Below, piece after piece: positions 13,101-22,152 of a stretch of DNA of 64,000 bases. The notes beneath the pieces are model-generated. The model ran no database searches, was not told the DNA's origin, and worked only from the letters and a program-made list of their open reading frames with translations. The position numbers were made by a program, and so were the translations under genes. Source of the stretch: Chamaea fasciata (lineage: Eukaryota > Chordata > Aves > Passeriformes > Sylviidae); NCBI GenBank assembly GCA_029207755.1, contig JARCOQ010000017.1, positions 868,001 through 932,000 of the forward strand. Reading direction: 5' to 3'. Position 1 is the first letter of the stretch, and the number at the start of each line of letters is the position of its first letter.

Positions 13101-14381
13101 AGGAAGGGAGGGCCACAGCTACAGTGTACAGGGAAATATTCCAGTCCTGTTCACTCTGCACAATTCAATGCAATCCCCATTCTGATGAATTCAGAATTTG
13201 AACATGATACATATTCTGGCATTGCTTATGTAAATTATTTATGTAATGCCAGAAGAAACCTGCATATCTAATACACCCTGAGCCCTGTGACATAGCACTG
13301 TACGTGTGCCACAGCCAGGGAGAAGAGCAGCAAGCTCTTCAGGGAGGAAAATCCTTTCCCTAGGAGCCAGAGCAGTGCTAGAGTCACAGTGACTGTTTTT
13401 GTGTGAAGCCCAGGAATCAGCCCCGGATGAAAGGTGTCACACAGACCTCCTCGAGGCAGGCAGGAGGTGAAAGAAACTGAAACGGGCTGACCTGCCCCAG
13501 TCACACAAAGCAACAAAGGCCTTGGACTCCTTATCATCACATGGCTCTGTGCAGCAGGAACACCTCCTCGCGCAGGAATTGCCCTGGATGTGCAAGCTGG
13601 GCTCAGCTGATCTGCTGGAAACCACAAGACGCTGAAAACACATCTTCCCTTCCCTAATTCTTCACCAGAGAACGGATTCACCGGGAATGGCAGCAATACC
13701 CAGCACTGCTCACGCTGTGAGCTAAAAACAAATGCTTTTTCCTTTAAGAAGAAGCTTGCAATCATTCCCACAGCATGGCCAACCAGTCATTTAGCGATCA
13801 CTGAAATGACAAACTGAAGCTTGTCTCAAGAGTTCCAAGCTTCAGGAAGGGCGAAAGAGGAATTCCAGCATCCCTGTGGCCCTTTGTGAGGTGCCAGGCC
13901 TGGAGATCCCGGGGTACCTCACCGAACAGACGCTCTGAGGGCAAAGCCGCTGCTGTCACCTCGTGCTGCGACCACATCTGCCCACCTGCGCCCGGAGGGG
14001 AAGGTTCGCTATTTGCCTGCCGGCTTCGGCGAGCAGAACGTCCATTCCGGGCAGTTTGTGGCTGGAAACGCTCCGGCCCGCAGCCCCGCTCCGAGCCCCG
14101 GGCCCCCGCCCGCCCTTCCGGGGCCGGGGAGAGCCGGGCCCGAGGGCAGCCGGCCGGGGGAGAACCGGGCCCGGGGAGAGCCGGGCTCGAGGGGAACGGG
14201 TCCTGAGGGAGCGCCCGGCCCGAGGGCCCCGCCCGCCCGCCCGCGCCGCCTCACCTGGCGAGTAGAGCTCGGCCAGCTCGCGGGCCCCGGCGTGCTGAGC
14301 GCCCCAGCGCCGCCCGCCGCCCTCGGGCTCCTCCGCGGCCTCGTCCCGCGGCGCGGCGGCCGCGGGGCCGCTCTGGGCCAT
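1070..14381 (-). CDS. PEDS1: PEDS1 (TMEM189/Kua), plasmanylethanolamine desaturase, complete, six coding exons
   Basis: Six exons on the minus strand (14381-14255, 11341-11222, 4485-4394, 2950-2806, 2162-1950, 1191-1070) join in phase to a 272-residue protein; the human protein is about 270. Every intron is GT-AG. The family is the ER-membrane desaturase that makes the 1-vinyl-ether of plasmalogens from plasmanylethanolamine (bacterial CarF and plant FAD4 are relatives). Seen here: a variable acidic N terminus (residues 1-43), a hydrophobic segment about 50-75, then histidine-rich motifs: HWGADTW at 97-103, REHH at 120-123, TRHD at 130-133, HKWSH at 188-192, RKHHRIHH at 213-220 and HETY from 224. 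These are the presumed di-metal ligands. The C terminus ends MKWAQKIK. Compared with human from memory, oddities are Phe96 (LFHWG for LVHWG) and Arg in EKIRFW where human has Gly. The human gene can also splice into downstream UBE2V1 (Kua-UEV); that neighbour would lie below position 1. Identification is very secure. Confidence 0.97.
1192..1949 (-). other. PEDS1: PEDS1 intron 5
   Basis: GT-AG intron of 758 nt between exons 5 and 6. It contains an A-run at 1261-1271 and no other feature I can support. Confidence 0.85.
1950..2162 (-). CDS. PEDS1: PEDS1 coding exon 5
   Basis: The acceptor TTTTGCAG is at 2170-2163 and the donor ACGG|GTACTG at 1949. The exon has 213 nt and encodes [56 protein letters not shown] and HETYFCITT. 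It contains the HKWSH and RKHHRIHH motifs. In human this is the exon whose donor is also used for the UBE2V1 read-through splice. The GTACTG donor is non-optimal. Confidence 0.97.
2806..2950 (-). CDS. PEDS1: PEDS1 coding exon 4
   Basis: The acceptor TTTCCCAG is just above 2950 and the donor CCCAG|GTAAG is at 2805. The exon has 145 nt, entering in phase 0 and leaving in phase 1. It encodes [20 protein letters not shown] followed by [16 protein letters not shown] and [11 protein letters not shown]. The histidine-rich REHH...TRHD block is identical to human as I recall it. Confidence 0.97.
2951..4393 (-). other. PEDS1: PEDS1 intron 3
   Basis: Intron of 1,443 nt between exons 3 and 4. Unique AT-moderate sequence; no gene or sizeable repeat seen. 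Intron 4 (2163-2805) is likewise featureless. Confidence 0.85.
4394..4485 (-). CDS. PEDS1: PEDS1 coding exon 3
   Basis: Short 92-nt exon with acceptor TTCAAG at 4491-4486 and donor AAAG|GTTTGAG at 4393. It encodes (F)[30 protein letters not shown], where the family has [23 protein letters not shown]. It carries the first conserved histidine motif. It enters by completing a codon begun in exon 2 and ends in phase 0, which fits exon 4 exactly. The donor (GTTTGA) is weaker than consensus. Confidence 0.95.
5800..5817. repeat. (GGA)n trinucleotide run
   Basis: Six uninterrupted GGA units inside PEDS1 intron 2. Confidence 0.9.
7573..7600. repeat. (CTC)n trinucleotide run
   Basis: About nine CTC units with one interruption, inside PEDS1 intron 2. 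Confidence 0.9.
9242..9297. repeat. 19-bp tandem triplicate
   Basis: Three copies of a unit containing GGAGGTGTCCCCTGGGCA, differing by single bases (catgg/cacgg). PEDS1 intron 2. Confidence 0.85.
11222..11341 (-). CDS. PEDS1: PEDS1 coding exon 2
   Basis: The acceptor CATCAG is at 11347-11342 and the donor T|GTAAGT at 11221. It encodes [16 protein letters not shown]... to ...TPSVLVGI plus one base (120 nt, phase 1 to phase 1). This is the first hydrophobic, probably membrane-spanning segment, matching human [15 protein letters not shown] in order and length. Confidence 0.96.
11342..14254 (-). other. PEDS1: PEDS1 intron 1 (2.9 kb)
   Basis: Intron between exons 1 and 2, GTGAGG to CATCAG. The end next to exon 1 (about 13,900-14,254) is very GC-rich and belongs to the promoter CpG island. 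Nothing else is recognised. Confidence 0.85.
14255..14381 (-). CDS. PEDS1: PEDS1 coding exon 1
   Basis: Starts at ATG 14381-14379 and encodes 42 codons plus one base, beginning [10 protein letters not shown] and ending with the conserved [18 protein letters not shown]. The donor is CCAG|GTGAGG at 14254-14253, so the exon ends in phase 1. Only the stretch from [11 protein letters not shown] onward resembles the human protein; the Ala/Glu-rich start is lineage-variable. This ATG is the first in frame in the CpG island that gives the conserved exon 1 peptide. Confidence 0.95.
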
Positions 14382-14493
14382 GTCCGGCCGCGATGGGCGC
14401 GCAGGGCCCGCGGACCCGCCCGGCAGCCACGGGAACGGGCCGCGCTGCGCCGGGGGGGGCGGGCGAGCCGGGCCCCGCCCCCGCCGCCTCCCG

Positions 14494-14561
14494 CCAATCG
14501 CCGGCGCCGCAGCGCGACGTCCGGGCCAATGGGCGGCGCCGCCCGGCGCGCAGCAGCCAAT
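14494..14561 (+). promoter_or_regulatory. Three phased CCAAT boxes (NF-Y type)
   Basis: CCAAT at 14494-14498, 14526-14530 and 14557-14561, all in the same orientation and spaced 32 and 31 bp, close to three helical turns. They lie 115-180 bp upstream of the PEDS1 start codon. Each is followed by GC-rich sequence. Spaced CCAAT arrays of this kind bind NF-Y cooperatively in known promoters; use here is inferred. Confidence 0.65.
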
Positions 14562-14579
14562 GGCGCCGCGGCACGGCCG

Positions 14580-14780
14580 GCGGCGCAGCGCGGGGCGGGG
14601 CGGGGCCGGGGCGGGGCCGGGCAGGGCGGGGCGGCGGGCGCGGTCCGGTGCAGGAGCGGAAGCGGGGCCGGGGCGGGGCCGGGGCGGGGCCGGGCAGGGC
14701 GGGGCGATGGGCGCGGTCCGGGGCGGTCCGGGCAGGGAGCGGAAGCGGGGCCGGGGCGGGGCCGGGGCGTCCCGGTGTTC
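14580..14780. repeat. GC-box direct repeats in the CpG island
   Basis: Roughly 90-100 bp segments built of GGGGCC/GGGGCGG monomers repeat about twice, each carrying the sequence GGGCAGGGCGGGGCG and then GGGCGCGGTCCGG. It behaves as an imperfect minisatellite and also as a dense Sp1/KLF site cluster. Confidence 0.75.
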
Positions 14781-15300
14781 CCGTTGGCACCGCCCCCTCC
14801 GCGCGGTGCCTGGCGCGCCCTCTGCCGGCCCGGGCCGCTGTTCCCGCCACAGCGGCGACAATGGAGCCGCTGTCGGTGCCTTTGGTGGCCCAGCCCGCGG
14901 CCCCGCCCGGCTGGGCCAAAGGCTCCCGTGCTCCCGGTGCTGGAAAGTAAAAATGACAGCAGCTCGCTGCTCGTACCGCCGCGGTTAACCGGGGCTGCCG
15001 GGACGCTCCCAGTGCGACAGGCGGCCGCACGTGCCCGGTACGGGTGTGTAAGTTAGAGGAAGATGTGACCGGTTCTGGGCGAGGCACGTTCCCGGGGGCG
15101 GTTCCCAAGTCACCTCCGAGGTGTGCTGGTGGTCTTGGTTTGTCTTTGTCAAGGTCGATCGGAGGAACAAACCCCGGCACATTGCTGCCAAAGTTTGGCT
15201 GTGGGCGGGCTATCAAACTTCCCTGGAAAACGGCTCAGGATCGGCGGGACCAGAGCCGCAGCTGTCCGTACAACGGCACGGTCCCGGTCCAGGTAACGCC

Positions 15301-15394
15301 CGGCACGGCACGGCACGGCACGGCACGGCACGGCACGGCACGGCACGGCACGGCACGGCACGGCACGGCACGGCACGGCACGGCACGGCACGGC
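15301..15394. repeat. (CGGCA)n pentanucleotide microsatellite
   Basis: About 18.8 perfect copies of CGGCA, flanked by unique sequence. Because 5 is not a multiple of 3, open frames run through it on both strands (HGTAR-type peptides); these are artefacts, not proteins. Confidence 0.97.
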
Positions 15395-15430
15395 TCCGCC
15401 CGCTAGGTGGTGCTCCAAGCCTGCTGCCGG

Positions 15431-15530
15431 GCGCTGCGAAAGGGCTCGGGATCGGGATCCAGTTGGGGATCGGGAGTGGGATCGGGATCCGGATTGTCAT
15501 CCAGATCGGGATCGGGATCTGGCCCAGAGC
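15431..15530. repeat. Degenerate GGGATC hexamer repeat
   Basis: Repeated TCGGGATCGGGATC/CCGGATT modules, 6-bp register with interruptions. Confidence 0.8.
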
Positions 15531-15750
15531 GGGGCTCGGGGGTCTCCTTGCCGGGGCAGCCTCGCCCGGTCCCCGCGCCCTCGGCACGGCCCCGCTGCGC
15601 CTCAGCCCCGCCGGGACCGGACGGGACACGGGGAAATCTCTCCCGGCTGCGGAGCCCCTTTGCCCGGAGCCACCCCCGAACAGCGACGCTGAGCCCGTTC
15701 CACGCTGAACTCCTGCCCTGACCCCGCACGGGAGAGCCGGGAGCCGGCAC

Positions 15751-15807
15751 TGGTGTCCCTGGTGTCACAGGTGTCACAGGTGTCATAGGTGCTACTGGTG
15801 CCACCTG
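15751..15807. repeat. 9-bp repeat (GGTGTCACA family)
   Basis: Five to six imperfect copies of GGTGTCACA/GGTGTCATA/GGTGCTACT in tandem. Confidence 0.8.
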
Positions 15808-18800
15808 GCCCTGCGCACCCGCCCGCTCCCCGCAGCGCTCGGGGCCCGGGGGGGCGCAGGACCCGGCGGCGGTTCCCCGCCGGACTCTCTCTGGCCTGGG
15901 AACGTGGCAGTGGGTGGCAGAGCTGCAGCTGCCGCTCCCACGGCTCCCGTCCAAAGCCGTAAACGCAAAGGTGGGGAGATGACAGGGACCGAGGAGCGCG
16001 GCACGGGGAGGACAGAGCACCGCGGTGACCCCCGCCTGGCAGCCCGTCCTCACAGCCAGCTGCCGGGTGACACAGACCAGCCCCGGGGCTGCTCCGAGCG
16101 CCAGGATTCACAAACAACAAGTCCGAACCCATTCCCTGGCAGCCCCACTTTTCCCTGTGGTGCTCGACACAGGATGAGAGCAGATGGAAAACGAATATTT
16201 GTACAGTCTAGAGCACAGACTTTTAATGCTTTTAATAAAAAAAAAATCTATTTCTTCTAAGCCCCTTCTCCTGTCACCGCCTCAGACTTGCTTTATTTTA
16301 TGTTGCTCTTATCTGTCCCAAAGCCTCAGGACCTCGGAAGAGTTCTACTCTTTCAGAAATTTCCTAAATGAATCACCAAGTTCTGTTCCTAGGAACTTCT
16401 GACACCACGCAGGGTACCCTGGAAGGATGGAATTCATCTTCCCTTGATGGATCTTCTGAAAGCTTGGATAGAGGTCATAAATACATGACCTGCAACAAAT
16501 TCGTCAAAGCAGGAGGCTGCAGTTACCCAGGAAATGTCAGGAAACCAGAGAGAACTTTTGGGAAAGTTAGTGGACAGCAACTTCTCTGCCGTTTTTACTG
16601 GAGCACAAGGAAACGGGCTACTCGTAAAACACAAAGTCACCTCTCACTGACTGTCCCTGCTCAGACTGACGGCCCACATCCTTCCATCCACACAGCTCCA
16701 GCAGGGACTTTCTCTGCCGCGCAGGATGGAGGTCGTGGCTTCTGCTTTGTCACTGTCCCCTTCCATGGGCCTTTGTGTGCTCTGACTCTTCCTCCTTCCT
16801 TTGTTTCTCAGAGCCGCAGAGTGGGTGCTCTGACCTCAAATTCGCTCTGGAAAATTTTCCGCCTGCTCGGGGAGGGCGTTTGGCCGTTGTTGTCCCACCA
16901 GTGTCAGTCTCCAGGTGTCGTCTCCCCGCGCCCGGTGGGGCAAAGAGCAGCGTGGAGATAAAGGGGGGATTGAGCAACGCGGCGCTGCAGAGGCCGAGCC
17001 TGCCGGGTCAGAGGTGAGCAGAAAAATCAGCAGAAGACCAACAAAAACCATGTCACAGCCCATCACCGTGTCACACGGGAACGGGGTGAGGGAGCGCTCG
17101 GGGGGGAGGACTCCGCTCTGGAGCAAAAGGAGAGGAGGAGGCCAGGAGACACAGGTCGCGGCCGCCCGGGAGCTCCGTGCCCCGGGGACTGCCGGCACAG
17201 CAGCGGCTGCGGGGGCAGCGCGGGGAAAGTGTGTGGCAATCCCTTTCTGTGCTCAAACGAAGCGCAGCAAAGTCTCCAGCCTGCTCTGGGAGACAGACCT
17301 CAGCCTCTCTCTGAGCTGAGACATTGTCCCTGTCTGACATTTCGTAAGGGCCGCTGTTTTACAGCAGGGAACACAAGCGGAGGGCAATACCTTCAAACCT
17401 GCGCTCTGCCAGGTACAGCTGGTGCGTTGTTGTTGGCATATGGTGTGTGGCTGGATAAAGAGGGACCTGGGGCTAGGGAGAACGGGAAAGAAAGTGCTCG
17501 ACATGCTCGGAAATAAATTTCAGTGTCACTTCTCTATTTTACAGCCTTTGTTGCAGCATTGCTCTACTCAAGTCAGTCTTTGAGGCAAGGTCCCCTCCTA
17601 CCTACCCCCCGGAGAGCTTCCCACACCACCTCTGTGTGCCGCTCTGGGGTCCCTCAGGCTCTCCTCCAGCTCCCCTCCAACACACCTCCCACAGCATCTC
17701 AGCTCTGATCTTCCTGACCTGCTAAAAGCTGCTGCCAGGGAAATCATAAATGGGACAAAACTGAGCAAGAAACATCAGAAATGCCAGCCAGGCTCGTTCT
17801 AGGGTATGACCCTCGGTCCAGAGACCTCCTGATAAACACTTCAGTGTTTGAGCCATCAGCACTAAGCTAACAGCATCCCCCCCAAAGCTGGTGTCATTCC
17901 AGAGACAGCTGCTGCAGACCTGGAGTGTGTAGAACTGGAAAGCCTGCAAGAAATCCTGGAAAAGAAGACGATTTCCAGGAAGAAAATTCCTCTGCAAGGC
18001 TTTACTGTAGGTCTGAGCCCAGAGCTGCGAAGTCGAGGCTTCTACAGTACAGAGAGTTTAATTCATGACAGAGATGAGCAGTGAGGATGAAGGTCCTTCC
18101 CTCCACCTCCTCACCGTGCAGGTCTCCTCCTGTCCCCCTCCCCGTGTCTGGATTGTTTCACACGTGAATGTAGAATAATCTGGATGCTATTGCATCAGAA
18201 TTTTTTTTTCCTCAAAAATGTTATGTTCTTACTAAGTAATTTAGGACTTTAGCTGTCTCCTCCCTCGGCTGAATAATTCTGAAGAAAAGAAACTGTGAAA
18301 TCACTAGAAGGAAGGCACTTTTCACAGAAGTGCTGCTTTTCTGATGAAAATTGCTCTGTTGGGAGACAAGCTGAAGAAGGGCTGCTGTCAGTGCCTGGGT
18401 CCCTTTATCAGGAATGTCTGTGTCTCCCTGCCTAAAGCACTTCTGGGGAGCTTTTCCAGGACAATCATTAGCAGCCTCTGCACATCTGCCAGGGCCAAGC
18501 CTGGCACTGGCAGGGACAGAGCTCTGTGTGCCCAGACCTCGGCTCAATCCTGTGCTGTGAGCCTCGTTCTGCACCTGTTCCCATTTCAAAACCCCCACTT
18601 CTGGCCGTGCATTTGTTGTGACAAGTGCAGAAATAATTTAAAAGAGACCAGGGTTAGCCCAGAACCTGCTCGCCGAACGCTGGGGTTTTGGGTGAGTGGT
18701 TAGTCCCGCCAACAAGGTTCCCATGAGAAGCTGAGAGCGGACGTCGGCTCCACGAGAGTGGATGTTGGGATTTGAGGTGAGCTGGAGGAAGTTGAAAGAG

Positions 18801-20239
18801 GTCCAGGTAGAGCAGGGAGGCGAGGGGGAGAAGGGAAGGAGGGGACGAGCTGGGCATCCAACCTGAATTACCACCCCAGCTGACGTGACGGGGGTGACTG
18901 CGGGATTACTCAGCACCGGCCGGGAGAGCAGGTGTGGGCCACGCCAGCCCCGATAGCATCTGCTTCACATGACGGTTGCACAGACTTTTTATTTTCTTAG
19001 GGAAGGTTAACCCCAGGCAGAAATACAACTTTCTGCTGCGGAGTGGGAGAGAATGGGGCAGAAATTTGGAGAGGGCAGACTCGGATCTCCGAAAACATCT
19101 CGAAAATCTGTTCAGGAATTTTACCGAGCAGCTTCAGTGTTTGACTTCATCCAGGGACCAGGGCGAGCTGGAGAGCTGCCGGGGCAATGCCAAGGCAGAG
19201 CAGCTGTGCCTGCAGCAGGTCACCAGGCAGGAGAGCTCCTGCCCCTGGGGTCCTGGGACGATTCGGAGGGAGGAAACGCTCGAGACTGATTTTTCAGAGT
19301 TCGGTTGGAAGGGCCAGTTGGGGCAGCCGCTGGATGTAACTGCCAGATCAGAATGCAGGATAAAGGCACAGGATGAGGGAGTAAACAGCCAGAAGAACAA
19401 GCCCTGGCTCACTGCAACTTGCCAGTATTTGCACCCAATACAGATATTTGTATTTATGAAGGTATGGGCTCCAACTACAATCTCCAGACCCAGCTCTCTG
19501 GCCAGGCCCAGCTCCAATTTAATCTCTAGTGCATTCACCAAAGATTAACTCGGTAGATAAAGATGGAACTAGAAATATTTGAAGCCTGAAAACCTGTTAG
19601 GGAGCTTTTGTTATGGAAACAAACAAACAAAAAAAAATCCTATTAAAACGTGAAAGGAAAAATAAAATTAAAAAAAAAAAAAGAAAGAAAAAGTCTGATG
19701 ATCCACTGACTGATTCTCAAATTCTTCCTCTTTTCAGAGTTCTGAGGTTTGAACATTAAGAACAGTTGACTGTTTGAATCATATAATGCAATACCTGTTC
19801 CTCTGGCTTAACGTTACAATATTTCCCACACCGCAGGATTGCTTCACATTATTCTAAGAGGCAGTGTCATTTTCCCTGCAGTGCTAGGTCTTCTTTACTG
19901 AGGGAGGACACTCCTACTTCCTTTAATTATATGTTTTGTTTTAAATTAATGTCCTTTATTCTGGGCATGAATCATCAGCTTGTAGACAGGTAAATGTGGG
20001 AGTAAGAGAGTGAAAATGTAAGTTTGATTCCCAAGGTGGGTGTCTTTAATTAAAACGGACATCAGGATTCAGTCTTCCTTCCCAAACTTACCCCGCAAAC
20101 CTAAAAACCTTTGGATTCCACGTTCTGAAGCACGACTCTCACTCTCCTCTGACCCGCATTCTGTCTCGTTCAGCCCCAGCGCTGGTTCCCCATCCCGTGT
20201 GGCCCTGACAGTTGTATCGTGTCACGCAAAGCAAATAAG
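15808..20239. other. Spacer between PEDS1 and CEBPB
   Basis: No recognised gene. Open frames such as 18976-19548 (+, 190 codons) are addressed under findings. A-rich run at 19666-19692. GC-rich start tails off from the PEDS1 island. Confidence 0.7.
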
Positions 20240-20607
20240 CCGGGACAAGCTCCGAGGCCCCCGGGGGTGCCCGAGGTGCGGGGCGGCAGCGCTGCCCCGG
20301 CCGGGCTCGGGCCGCTCTCGGCCGGGAGGAGGCCGGGGCAGCGCCCATCGCCCGGCCCTGGCCTGGCCACGGGAAAGTGGCTCCGGGCACGTCCCTGGGG
20401 ACGCTTCTCGCCAGTGGGATTCACCAAAGCGAGCCCGGCATGGAGAGTAACGGGATCCGTCCTTGTGGTTTGCAGCTTTCCCCCCCGCTTTGCCAAAAGA
20501 ACTTGGAAAAAAAAATCTCTCCTGCCTCGGTTTCCCCCAGGGCGATCCGTGCCCAGCCCCGCCGGGCGCTGCGGTGGCCGAGCAGAGCCCGGGCGGGCAC
20601 GGGGCAC

Positions 20608-20631
20608 CAGCAGCAGCAGCAGCAGCAGCAG
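20608..20631. repeat. (CAG)8 microsatellite upstream of CEBPB
   Basis: Eight uninterrupted CAG triplets, about 300 bp upstream of the inferred CEBPB transcription start. Not within a supported coding frame. Confidence 0.9.
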
Positions 20632-20851
20632 GAGCATCGCCCGGCCCGGCCGCGTCCCCGCGGGGCTGAGCGCTGCCCGCTGCCAGCCCCGGCCTCCCGC
20701 ACCTGCGGGCCCGCAGCCCGGCCCCTCCCTCCGTCCCTGCCCGGGTTTGTTGTGGGCGGCCCGGCGGGCACGGCAGCGCACCCGCCCCGGGAGCCTCCTC
20801 CGGGGCCGGGACCGGCAGCCCGAGCGTGCCGAGTGGCAGGCGGCCAGGCGG

Positions 20852-20858
20852 TGACGCG
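20852..20858 (+). promoter_or_regulatory. CEBPB: CRE-like element of the CEBPB promoter
   Basis: TGACGCG lies 33 bp upstream of the TATA box. Rodent CEBPB promoters carry CRE-like sites just upstream of the TATA box that bind CREB. Position and core fit; binding here is inferred. Confidence 0.6.
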
Positions 20859-20884
20859 CCTGTTGCTATGGGATCCACCGCCCC

Positions 20885-20890
20885 TATAAA
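20885..20890 (+). promoter_or_regulatory. CEBPB: CEBPB TATA box
   Basis: TATAAA in the context CCCCTATAAATAACTGAG. It predicts a start near 20,912-20,918 and a 5' UTR of about 260 nt before the first in-frame ATG. Confidence 0.8.
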
Positions 20891-21177
20891 TAACTGAGCA
20901 AAGGAACTTTCCTAAGTCAGAGACTTTAGGACACGGGACCTAGAACCAGATGGTCCGGAGGAGACGCGCCAGCCCCCGCCGCAGCTGCCGGAGCGGTGAA
21001 GCCCCGCCGCGCCGCAGGGACTGAGCCAGCCCGGCCGGGGCAGCGCCGCGGGGCCGTGCCCAGGCCAGACACCGCGGCAGGGTCTGGAGCCCCCCACCCC
21101 GACGGCGGCAGCTTGACCCTGTGCCGGGGGGGCCCCCCCTGCGTCCTGTCCTCCTCCCCGCATCCCCCTTTGCTTTC

Positions 21178-22152
21178 ATGCAACGCCTGGTGGCCTGGGA
21201 CGCAGCATGCCTCCCCATCCAGCCGCCCGCCTTTAAATCCATGGAAGTGGCTAATTTCTATTACGAGGCGGACTGTCTGGCTGCTCTCAACAAGCTGCAC
21301 CCGCGGGCGGCCGGGGGCCGCTCCATGACCGAGCTCACCGTCGGGGACCACGAGCGAGCCATCGACTTCAGCCCGTACCTGGAGCCTTTGGCGTCGCAGC
21401 CGCCGCCTCCCGCGGCAGCAGCAGGGGGCAACTTTGAGCCTCCGTGCAGCAGCGGCGCCGGCCAAGATTTCCTTTCCGATCTCTTCGCCGAGGACTATAA
21501 AGGCAGCGGCGGCAGCAAGAAGCCCGACTACACCTACATCAGCCTCGCCCGGCACAGCCACCCCTGCGCCAGCCAGAGCCACAAGCCGGGGGGGCTGCCG
21601 GGCTGCTTCCCGCCCCAGATCGTGGAAACCAAAGTGGAGCCGGTCTTCGAGACCCTGGACTCTTGCAAAGGGCCCCGTAAGGAAGAAGGGGGCGCGGGGC
21701 CGGGACCGGGGGGCATGTCCTCGCCCTACGGCAGCACCGTGCGCTCCTACCTGGGTTACCAGTCGGTGCCGAGCGGCAGCAGCGGGAACCTGTCCACATC
21801 GTCCTCCTCCAGCCCCCCCGGCACCCCCAACCCCTCCGAGTCCTCCAAGTCCGCCGCCGCCGGCGGGGGCTACTCCACCGCCCCGGCGGGCAAGAACAAG
21901 CCCAAGAAGTGCGTGGACAAGCACAGCGACGAGTACAAGCTCCGCCGGGAGAGGAACAACATCGCGGTGCGCAAGAGCCGCGACAAAGCCAAAATGCGCA
22001 ACCTGGAGACGCAGCATAAAGTCTTGGAACTGACGGCCGAGAACGAGCGGCTGCAGAAGAAGGTGGAGCAGCTCTCCCGGGAGCTGAGCACCCTCAGGAA
22101 CTTGTTCAAACAGCTGCCCGAGCCGCTGCTCGCCTCCTCGCCGCGCTGCTGA
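21178..22152 (+). CDS. CEBPB: CEBPB, CCAAT/enhancer-binding protein beta (NF-M), intronless
   Basis: Single-exon gene for a 324-residue bZIP transcription factor (LAP* form) that binds DNA as a dimer in the nucleus and drives myeloid, inflammatory, hepatic and adipose genes. The start is [13 protein letters not shown], the conserved LAP* N terminus. A GTG-initiated extension upstream has no support. Seen: transactivation region from [16 protein letters not shown] (residue 22 on); [12 protein letters not shown]; a SUMO-type site TKVEP with Lys152; the LIP start Met180; a Ser-rich segment with SSPPGTPN, whose Thr216 corresponds to the MAPK-regulated threonine; basic region about 247-275 ([20 protein letters not shown]); zipper leucines 285, 292, 299 and 306. 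The end is LLASSPRC, as in chicken. No frameshift or missing motif. Chicken NF-M is a few residues longer by my recollection, the difference lying in Ala/Pro/Gly runs. Confidence 0.98.
   Translation: MQRLVAWDAACLPIQPPAFKSMEVANFYYEADCLAALNKLHPRAAGGRSMTELTVGDHERAIDFSPYLEPLASQPPPPAAAAGGNFEPPCSSGAGQDFLSDLFAEDYKGSGGSKKPDYTYISLARHSHPCASQSHKPGGLPGCFPPQIVETKVEPVFETLDSCKGPRKEEGGAGPGPGGMSSPYGSTVRSYLGYQSVPSGSSGNLSTSSSSSPPGTPNPSESSKSAAAGGGYSTAPAGKNKPKKCVDKHSDEYKLRRERNNIAVRKSRDKAKMRNLETQHKVLELTAENERLQKKVEQLSRELSTLRNLFKQLPEPLLASSPRC
21207..21236 (+). CDS. CEBPB: CEBPB regulatory upstream ORF (9 codons)
   Basis: Out-of-frame ATG at 21207 encodes MPPHPAARL and stops with TAA at 21234-21236, four nucleotides before the LAP start ATG at 21241. 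It has A at -3. In vertebrate CEBPB this small ORF between the LAP* and LAP starts sets the LAP/LIP ratio by re-initiation under eIF2/mTOR control. Position and the 4-nt spacing match the known arrangement. Confidence 0.9.
   Translation: MPPHPAARL
21241..22152 (+). CDS. CEBPB: CEBPB LAP isoform (start at codon 22)
   Basis: In-frame ATG beginning [13 protein letters not shown], the major full-length activator. It is 303 residues long. Its context has G at +4. It is reached by leaky scanning past the LAP* and uORF starts. Confidence 0.93.
   Translation: MEVANFYYEADCLAALNKLHPRAAGGRSMTELTVGDHERAIDFSPYLEPLASQPPPPAAAAGGNFEPPCSSGAGQDFLSDLFAEDYKGSGGSKKPDYTYISLARHSHPCASQSHKPGGLPGCFPPQIVETKVEPVFETLDSCKGPRKEEGGAGPGPGGMSSPYGSTVRSYLGYQSVPSGSSGNLSTSSSSSPPGTPNPSESSKSAAAGGGYSTAPAGKNKPKKCVDKHSDEYKLRRERNNIAVRKSRDKAKMRNLETQHKVLELTAENERLQKKVEQLSRELSTLRNLFKQLPEPLLASSPRC
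21715..22152 (+). CDS. CEBPB: CEBPB LIP isoform (start at codon 180)
   Basis: In-frame ATG beginning [16 protein letters not shown], with G at -3, gives a 145-residue product that keeps the bZIP domain but lacks the activation domain. In the family this is the dominant-negative LIP, made by re-initiation after the uORF. Confidence 0.85.
   Translation: MSSPYGSTVRSYLGYQSVPSGSSGNLSTSSSSSPPGTPNPSESSKSAAAGGGYSTAPAGKNKPKKCVDKHSDEYKLRRERNNIAVRKSRDKAKMRNLETQHKVLELTAENERLQKKVEQLSRELSTLRNLFKQLPEPLLASSPRC

Larger units (their letters stand above)
13900..15060. promoter_or_regulatory. PEDS1: CpG island promoter of PEDS1
   Basis: Extremely GC-rich block dense in CpG that covers exon 1 and about 0.7 kb upstream. 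It contains many GGGGCGGGG/CCCCGCCC Sp1-type boxes and three CCAAT boxes and no TATA box near the start. Housekeeping-type promoter architecture. Transcription start is inferred to lie around 14,400-14,480 on the minus strand; edges judged by eye. Confidence 0.8.

Noticed and set aside
13956..14861. 301-codon minus frame extending PEDS1 exon 1 in both directions
   Set aside because: Only 14381-14255 matches the family; the rest is promoter and intron sequence.
14013..15056. 347-codon plus-strand frame across the PEDS1 CpG island
   Set aside because: Arises from GC-box repeats and antisense exon 1; no homologue and low-complexity Arg/Gly/Pro.
19305..19325. GGTTGGAAGGGCC as a CR1 retroposon fragment
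   Set aside because: Too short and without the typical CR1 3' tail repeats.
21121..21177. N-terminal extension of CEBPB from a GTG codon
   Set aside because: Vertebrate genes start at ATG, and the conserved protein begins MQRLVAWD at 21178.
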